DNA from: Salinimicrobium soli
GTDB lineage: Bacteria; Bacteroidota; Bacteroidia; Flavobacteriales; Flavobacteriaceae
Direction: 5' to 3'
Assembly (NCBI RefSeq): GCF_048323655.1
Contig: NZ_JBLUWW010000003.1
Coordinates: 496,001 to 560,000 of the forward strand
Length of the DNA stretch: 64,000 nt
A model generated the notes under the pieces. It was not told where the DNA came from. It saw only the letters and a program-made list of their open reading frames with translations, and searched no databases. Both the position numbers and the translations under genes were made by a program. This document shows, piece by piece, positions 62,843-64,000 of this stretch. Within the stretch, counting starts at the first letter, position 1. Every line of letters begins with the position of its first letter.

Positions 62843-63630
62843 AAGAATTTGAAGGAAAAGATTACTGGGGCCTTGTCCTCGGAGGCAGTAGTGGCCTTGG
62901 TTTCGCCTCAGCCAAAAAACTCGCGCAACACGGAATGAACATCATAATCGTTCACCGCGACAGGAAAGATGATCTCCCCGAGATCAAGGAATCTTTTGAA
63001 GAGATTAGGAATCTGGGTGTACTGGTTCATTCTTTTAACGTGGATGCCACACGCCGGGAACGTAGAGAGGAGATCGTTGATGAAATGAAAGAGATCCTGG
63101 GTGAAAAAGGGAAAATAAGGACACTTTTGCACAGCATCTCAAAGGGTAATTTGAAGTCCATGTTGGGAGACGAGCCTACTTTAAAGAATGACGACTTTCA
63201 GCAAACCATAGATGCCATGGCCATCAGTCTCTATGATTGGACCAAACTTGTATTTGATCACGGTCTTTTTGCCAAAGACGGTAGAATTCTTTCCTTTACG
63301 AGTGAAGGCAATACAAAGGCCTGGAAAGATTACGCTGCGGTTTCAGCTGCCAAGGTCGCCCTGGAAGCAATAACCAGGAGCATTGCCCTGGAATTTGCTC
63401 CTGAAGGTATCAGGGCCAACTGTATTCAAGCCGGGGTTACTGTCACCCGTTCCTTCCAAATGATTCCGGGTTATGAGACTCTCAGGGTGCATGCGCTGAA
63501 GAGAAATCCATTCCGTAGGCTTACAACTCCTGCCGACGTTGGTAATGCCGTGTATTTGCTTAGCAAGGATGAGGCAAGTTGGATCACCGGAACCGTGATA
63601 CCCGTGAATGGTGGAGAACATCTCAAATAG
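62836..63630 (+). CDS. SDR-family enoyl-ACP-reductase-like protein (FabL-like)
   Basis: A 264-residue short-chain dehydrogenase/reductase. LVLGGSSGLGFASAKKLA near residue 13 is the classical GxxxGxG cofactor motif, and the active site is Tyr166-x6-Lys173 in KDYAAVSAAK, the spacing typical of enoyl-ACP reductases rather than Y-x3-K ketoreductases; this combination is the FabL pattern. QAGVTVTRSF and GTVIPVNGGEHLK close the fold. It probably reduces enoyl intermediates of a dedicated acyl chain. It overlaps the PKS gene by 7 bp and is followed 10 bp later by a dehydratase gene. Confidence 0.86.
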   Translation: MVKEFEGKDYWGLVLGGSSGLGFASAKKLAQHGMNIIIVHRDRKDDLPEIKESFEEIRNLGVLVHSFNVDATRRERREEIVDEMKEILGEKGKIRTLLHSISKGNLKSMLGDEPTLKNDDFQQTIDAMAISLYDWTKLVFDHGLFAKDGRILSFTSEGNTKAWKDYAAVSAAKVALEAITRSIALEFAPEGIRANCIQAGVTVTRSFQMIPGYETLRVHALKRNPFRRLTTPADVGNAVYLLSKDEASWITGTVIPVNGGEHLK

Positions 63631-63640
63631 GATCAACTCT

Positions 63641-64000
63641 ATGGCGACAGAACTTCCCAGAATGCACCAGGAAATAATCGATCAGCTCCCGTATGAATCT
63701 CCTTTTTTGTTTGTAGATGAACTGGAAGAGGTGCATGATAATGGAGTGACCGGTACTTTCACTTTTTCCCCTGATCAATTCTTTTACAAAGGACATTTTC
63801 GGGATAAACCGGTAACTCCCGGGGTGATTTTGACCGAATGTATGGCCCAGATCGGACTGGTTTCTCTGGGTATTTATTTACTCAGAGCTGAAGAATCTGA
63901 AGAAAGACAGGTCGCTTTGTCTCATACTGATGTACATTTTTACCTGCCGGTATTTCCCGGGGAGAAGGTTTGGGTGACTTCGGAAAAGAAATATTTCCGG
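63641..64000 (+). CDS. FabZ/FabA-type hotdog 3-hydroxyacyl-ACP dehydratase, 3' end outside window
   Basis: 120 codons are visible from ATG 63641 to the last base, all open. YESPFLFVDELEEV near residue 18 and GHFRDKPVTPGVILTECMAQIG near 51 match the FabZ hot-dog core, with catalytic His52 and Glu66 in their expected places. The next step in the acyl cycle (enoyl reduction) is encoded directly upstream, so this gene very likely belongs to the same pathway. It continues beyond 64000; a ketosynthase and an acyl carrier protein would be expected next. Confidence 0.88.
   Translation, partial: MATELPRMHQEIIDQLPYESPFLFVDELEEVHDNGVTGTFTFSPDQFFYKGHFRDKPVTPGVILTECMAQIGLVSLGIYLLRAEESEERQVALSHTDVHFYLPVFPGEKVWVTSEKKYFR

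Overview
The window is a bacterial chromosome segment from a member of the Bacteroidetes, most likely a marine-type Flavobacteriaceae close to Gramella, Salinimicrobium or Zunongwangia (inference). Support: moderate to low GC, upstream regions with the Bacteroidetes -7 element TAnnTTTG, almost no Shine-Dalgarno sequences, a Bacteroidetes-type LptD, flavobacterial families (DUF4159, DUF1835, THUMP-like methyltransferase, fused E1 alpha/beta dehydrogenase) and bacillithiol biosynthesis (BshA). Genes are densely packed, and several convergent pairs abut or overlap at their stop codons. No insertion sequence, prophage, CRISPR array, rRNA or origin was seen.

Region 1-12.5 kb is a capsule or exopolysaccharide locus: a cut-off polysaccharide deacetylase, two glycosyltransferases, a phosphoglycosyl transferase, a three-enzyme set (dehydratase, aminotransferase, N-acetyltransferase) resembling the UDP-bacillosamine-type pathway, a Wza-like export lipoprotein, a Wzc-like tyrosine autokinase with a tyrosine-rich tail, a convergent PHP-type tyrosine phosphatase and a Wzi-like outer-membrane protein.

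Region 12.5-16.4 kb holds a UbiB/AarF kinase, tRNA-Ser(GCT), tRNA-Pro(TGG), a strong terminator, then four tandem copies of a 173-174 bp non-coding repeat, each with a terminator-like hairpin, ending just before a glycosyltransferase gene that lacks an ATG start. Region 16.4-21.6 kb is a six-gene minus-strand operon led by tsaD, with rsmE, DUF4159, a SpoU methyltransferase, an AI-2E-family transporter and a THUMP-like methyltransferase.

Region 21.6-39.5 kb concerns the cell envelope and redox: a TamB-family giant protein, RidA and LptD, a peptidoglycan amidase, an MCE/MlaD protein, a membrane Fe-S protein with its CCG-domain partner, a GH3/serine-hydrolase fusion and bshA. Region 39.5-56.2 kb is mostly housekeeping and metabolism: a large FAD/Fe-S oxidoreductase, aroC, a dicarboxylate or amino-acid symporter, a QEGLA-family protein with altered metal-ligand positions, a DCC thiol oxidoreductase, mutS2, ung, a signal-less solute-binding-fold protein coupled to ppk1, a nucleoside phosphorylase, DUF1835, SUI1 and a 2OG-Fe(II) dioxygenase.

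Region 56.3-64 kb holds a fused 2-oxoacid dehydrogenase E1, small envelope proteins (DUF1328, lipocalin-like lipoprotein, OmpA lipoprotein), then a five-gene cluster running off the window: FAD reductase/hydroxylase, SAM methyltransferase, type III polyketide synthase, FabL-like enoyl reductase and a FabZ-like dehydratase. This looks like a dedicated fatty-acyl plus type III PKS pathway for a phenolic lipid, quinone or pyrone, and with the tRNA-linked repeat array it is the most interesting part of the window.
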